Shown here: positions 4,828-7,158 of the stretch, piece after piece
How the letters are laid out: every line of letters starts with the position of its first letter
Numbering within the stretch: position 1 is the first letter of the stretch
NCBI GenBank assembly: GCA_013820975.1
Contig: JACDHQ010000103.1
Coordinates: 1-7,158, forward strand
DNA length: 7,158 nucleotides
DNA from: Gemmatimonadaceae bacterium
GTDB lineage: Bacteria; Gemmatimonadota; Gemmatimonadetes; Gemmatimonadales; Gemmatimonadaceae
Direction: 5' to 3'
Made by a program: the position numbers and the translations under genes
The notes under the pieces: generated by a model
The model's input: only the letters and a program-made list of their open reading frames with translations
Databases searched by the model: none
What the model was told of the DNA's origin: nothing

Positions 4828-6282
4828 ATGAGTGAGCGTTTCGACCTGGTGGTGATCGGCGCCGGCCCCGCGGGTGAAAAGGGCGCAGCGCAAGCGGCCT
4901 ATTTTGGCAAGCGAGTGTGCGTCATCGAGCGTGCGCCGCGACCGGGCGGAACAGCCATCAACTCCGGCGCCGTTCCCGCGATGACGATCCGCGAGACCGC
5001 GCTCCGGCTGGCGCGCCTTCGCCGGCGGGGGCTCATTGGGGTCGAGGTCACGATCAAGGGCAGTGTCACCCTGCGCGACCTCATGGCGGGAGAGCGCGAC
5101 GTGATCGAGAGCGGCTGGGCCCAGGCCGCCGACAACCTCCAGCGTCACGGCGTCGAATCGGTCCAGGGGCAGGCCGCGTTCGTCGATGCGCACACCGTCG
5201 AGGTCTCGCGCTACGGGCAGCCCGGCCGCCGGATCACGGGCGACGCCTTCCTCGTGGCGCCCGGTTCGCAGCCGGCACAGACGCCCGGGGTGACGCATGA
5301 TCACGAGATCTTCGTCGACAGCGCGTCGCTGCTCTCCCTCGACCGCCTCCCCGAGCAGATGATCATCCTCGGCGGCGGCGCCGTGGCCTGCGAGTACGCA
5401 AGCATCTTCGGGGCGCTTGGCACCCGCGTGATCCTCGTGAATCCGCACCCGCGGCTGCTCCATCACTGCGATGCCGAGGTCGGGGACACGCTGCGCCAGC
5501 AGCTCACCGCCCGCTTCGGCGTGACAGTGTACTCCGACCTCGGCGTCGCGCACAGCGAGGTCGTGAACGGTGAGCGGGCGAGCGTCGTGCTCACCGACGA
5601 CACTTCGCTCACCGCGGACTGCGTGCTCGATGCCGGCGGCCGCGTCGGCAATGCAGACGGCCTTGGGCTCGAGGCGCTGGGGATCAAGCTGAACGCGCGG
5701 GGATTCGTCCAGGTGGACGACAAGTTCCGCACGGCGCAGCCGCACATCTACGCCGCCGGCGACATCCTGGGTGTGCACACGCTCGCCTCGACGGCGATGG
5801 AGCAGGGGCGCGTGGCGGCGTGCCACGCATTCGACCTCCGGTACAAGCAGCAGGTGTCATCCGAGCTGCCATTCGTGGTCTGGTCGATCCCGGAGATCGC
5901 CTCGGTCGGCGCCTCCGAAGAGCAGCTGCATGCGCGCGGCGTGCAGTTCCAGGTCGGGCGCGCGAGCTTCCACGCGAACACGCGCGGGCAGATCGTCGGC
6001 GACTCGCACGGCTACCTCAAGCTGCTCTTCGACCCCAGCGACCACCGCCTGCTCGGTGTGTCCATCGTCGGCGAGAGCGCGGCCGAGCTCATTCACGTCG
6101 GCATGGCGTGCCTCGCCTTCCATGGCACGCTCGACTTCTTCATCCAGAGCGCCTTCGCATACCCGACCTTCGCCGAGTCGTACAAGTACGCGGCCTACGA
6201 CGGACTGCAGCGGATGGCGCGCAGTGCCGCGCGATCGGGCGGCCTGCCCGCGGCGAGGATGACGACGCCGGCCGGCGACTAG
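4828..6282 (+). CDS. sthA: SthA-type NAD(P)+ transhydrogenase-like flavoprotein lacking the redox cysteines
   Basis: A 484-residue member of the flavoprotein disulfide reductase fold, closest by eye to soluble (Si-specific) transhydrogenase, which passes hydride between NADPH and NAD+ in the cytoplasm. The FAD-binding GAGPAGEKGA is at 11-20 and the second FAD motif YAAGDILGVHTLAS at 308-321. The NAD(P) Rossmann loop GGGAVACEYASIFGALG is at 182-198, followed by NPHPRLL, like the SthA NTRDRLL. SthA-like segments include AGGRVGNADGLGLEALG (269-285) and WSIPEIASVGASEEQL (352-367). The C-terminal YPTFAE (445-450) has Tyr where true disulfide reductases have the catalytic His, as SthA does. Unusually, both redox Cys positions are Ala (Ala43, Ala48 in GGTAINSGAVPAM) and the PSK motif is changed. 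The start at 4828 matches the family N-terminus; an in-frame GTG at 4753 would add 25 Pro/His-rich residues with no family features. The stop overlaps the convergent YjjX gene. Confidence 0.82.
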   Translation: MSERFDLVVIGAGPAGEKGAAQAAYFGKRVCVIERAPRPGGTAINSGAVPAMTIRETALRLARLRRRGLIGVEVTIKGSVTLRDLMAGERDVIESGWAQAADNLQRHGVESVQGQAAFVDAHTVEVSRYGQPGRRITGDAFLVAPGSQPAQTPGVTHDHEIFVDSASLLSLDRLPEQMIILGGGAVACEYASIFGALGTRVILVNPHPRLLHHCDAEVGDTLRQQLTARFGVTVYSDLGVAHSEVVNGERASVVLTDDTSLTADCVLDAGGRVGNADGLGLEALGIKLNARGFVQVDDKFRTAQPHIYAAGDILGVHTLASTAMEQGRVAACHAFDLRYKQQVSSELPFVVWSIPEIASVGASEEQLHARGVQFQVGRASFHANTRGQIVGDSHGYLKLLFDPSDHRLLGVSIVGESAAELIHVGMACLAFHGTLDFFIQSAFAYPTFAESYKYAAYDGLQRMARSAARSGGLPAARMTTPAGD

Positions 6283-6855
6283 CGCGACTCCCAGAGCTCG
6301 GCCCGCACGAAGCGCGACAGCGCGTACATCACCAGCGGCTCGTACGCTCCCTGCCGGTCCATCAGCCCGCCGGTGAGGATGCCCACCGCGCCGGGGCCGC
6401 GCTTGGTGTCGAGGGCGCGCGACACCGCATCCATCGCATGGCCAAGCTCCTGCCCTTCGCGGATCAGCGCGGCGACCGGCGGCGGCAGCGGCATCGCGAG
6501 CGACCCGCCGAGCCCGGTGCGCCCCTCGGCGTCCACGATCGCGGCCCACGCGCAGGTGCAGCGAGCCGTCGGCTTCCTCGACGACACCGCCCTCGATTCC
6601 CACCCCGAGCGCGGCATCGGCACTCACGGCGCCATGCGCGAGGAGGTGCCCGAGCGCGAGCCGCGCACGGCCGAGCGCACCGGCAATCGTCTGCGCGTCG
6701 CCCCACGGCTGATCCGGAACCCCCGACGGAACGGCGACCCCGGTGACGGCCACGCCCGGCGTGATGCGGATCAGCACCGCACGAGCGGCACCGACCTTTA
6801 CAGGGTTGGCCGAGCCGACGGCGACCTGGCGGATGCGGGCGAAGTCGAACGTCAT
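6279..6855 (-). pseudogene. yjjX: YjjX/DUF84 inosine/xanthosine triphosphatase, split by a frameshift
   Basis: The family hydrolyses ITP and XTP to keep deaminated purines out of the nucleotide pool. The N-terminal half (6855-6556, 100 residues) has the nucleotide-binding VGSANPVK (13-20), SGVPDQPWGDAQTI (44-57) and GVGIEGGVVEEADGSLH. The C-terminal half continues in another frame from 6554 to the TAG at 6279: CAWAAIVDAEGR, MPLPPPVAALIREGQELG, KRGPGAVGILTGG, ending near ALSRFVRAELW. Joined, they make about 191 residues, near the family's usual 170-190, with all conserved blocks in order. The break falls at about 6552-6558, where one surplus base (for example one G of the GG pair at 6555-6556 on the plus strand) restores the frame. 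Without correction the first frame runs on across the sthA region to 5857 with no family similarity. No other lesion is seen, so this may be a recent mutation or a sequencing/assembly error. The ATG at 6855 has no clear ribosome site. Confidence 0.88.
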
Positions 6856-6889
6856 GAGCAGGTGAATGGGTGCCCGAAACCGGCGTTGG

Positions 6890-6918
6890 TTGCAGGGGGC
6901 CAGCGCAAGAGATATCGT
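6890..6918 (+). promoter_or_regulatory. Candidate promoter of the ABATE-domain gene
   Basis: TTGCAG (6890-6895, 3 of 6 consensus positions) and TATCGT (6913-6918, 4 of 6) are separated by exactly 17 nt. The predicted start of transcription would be at about 6925, which is the proposed GTG start codon, suggesting a leaderless message. The 69-nt gap 6856-6924 separates this gene from the divergent YjjX gene and holds nothing else I can recognise. Weak box matches; prediction only. Confidence 0.3.
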
Positions 6919-6924
6919 CTCGGG

Positions 6925-7158
6925 GTGAAACACGCCACGCCTGCCGCCAGTGTCGAGCCGGTCGGTGTCGAATCCACCACCATGCGCATCGTCGCGGGAT
7001 TCGTCTTCGTCGGCGATCGCCTCTGGCTCGACTTCGTCAATACCGAGGCCGACGCCGGGACGGCGCCGTCCGGTGACGTCCTGCGCGGCTTCGACGCCCT
7101 TGTCGGGTGGCTGCAGGCGGCCGACGTGCTCGACGTGGAGCGCGCGCAGGGGATGCGC
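6925..7158 (+). CDS. ABATE-domain / CGNR zinc-finger-type putative regulator, N-terminal part
   Basis: The first 78 codons are in the window; the gene continues past the right edge. The segment FVFVGDRLWLDFVNTE (26-41) is the signature start of the ABATE domain (formerly DUF1470), followed by the expected GFDALVGWLQAADVL (55-69). Family members usually end in a C-terminal CGNR zinc finger and are annotated as putative stress-induced transcription regulators, but that end is not visible here. The start is uncertain. GTG at 6925 gives a 25-residue lead-in before the domain. An in-frame ATG at 6982 begins MRIVAGFVF, closer to where the domain starts, but has no ribosome site in front of it. A purine run AAGAGA (6907-6912) lies 12 nt before the GTG, rather far for a Shine-Dalgarno site. 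DNA target and signal are unknown. Confidence 0.8.
   Translation, partial: MKHATPAASVEPVGVESTTMRIVAGFVFVGDRLWLDFVNTEADAGTAPSGDVLRGFDALVGWLQAADVLDVERAQGMR

Noticed and set aside
4735..5826. Open frame of 363 codons on the minus strand opposite the SthA-like gene
   Set aside because: No recognisable domain, and its composition is typical of the antisense of GC-rich coding DNA. The plus strand has clear FAD and NAD(P) motifs.
5857..6545. Continuation of the YjjX N-terminal frame leftward past the frameshift, as a fused protein
   Set aside because: Residues after the break are Arg/Gly-rich with no similarity to anything recognisable, and they run antisense to the SthA-like gene. The true C-terminus is in the neighbouring frame.
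1..7158. tRNA or rRNA genes, CRISPR arrays, insertion sequences, phage genes, or a defence or biosynthetic cluster
   Set aside because: No repeat-spacer pattern, transposase or integrase motifs, terminal inverted repeats or RNA gene signatures were seen. All gene-free stretches are under 140 nt.

Overview
The window is GC-rich throughout, with strong third-position G/C bias and genes packed tightly on both strands. It reads as chromosomal housekeeping DNA from a soil or aquatic Gram-negative-type bacterium. Long-form IspH, an Asp-box exported protein, M20 peptidase signal peptides of the A-x-A-Q type, and few strong Shine-Dalgarno sites are compatible with Gemmatimonadota or a neighbouring phylum. 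That assignment is an inference, since no rRNA or other marker gene is present.

Layout. Positions 1-3337 are a leftward (minus strand) block read in the order ispH, SGNH/GDSL-like protein, exported Asp-box (BNR) repeat protein, DinB-like protein (cut by the window edge). The junctions are an 11-nt gap, a 113-nt gap (or a 1-nt overlap if a far upstream start is used), and a 4-nt ATGA overlap. A 41-nt AT-containing gap separates this block from a rightward exported M20 amidohydrolase (3379-4695). A 132-nt gap follows, then a rightward flavoprotein of the soluble transhydrogenase (SthA) type (4828-6282). Converging on it from the right is a YjjX-type (DUF84) inosine/xanthosine triphosphatase gene, 6279-6855 minus, broken by one frameshift. 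Divergent from that, a rightward ABATE-domain regulator gene begins at 6925 and leaves the window.

Functions. IspH makes the isoprenoid precursors IPP and DMAPP at the end of the MEP pathway. SthA-type enzymes balance NADH and NADPH. YjjX removes damaged purine nucleotides. The M20 enzyme and the Asp-box protein are exported. I see no evidence that these act as one pathway. The arrangement is ordinary core genome, without mobile elements, tRNA, rRNA or CRISPR.

The points worth a second look are: the frameshift in the YjjX gene; the SthA-like protein that has lost both redox-active cysteine positions and the following PSK motif; the GDSL-like protein with the catalytic His and oxyanion Asn positions replaced; a small duplicated and hairpin-rich leader ahead of the Asp-box gene; and a stop codon pair shared on opposite strands in one CTAG. 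I did not find a convincing new multi-gene system.
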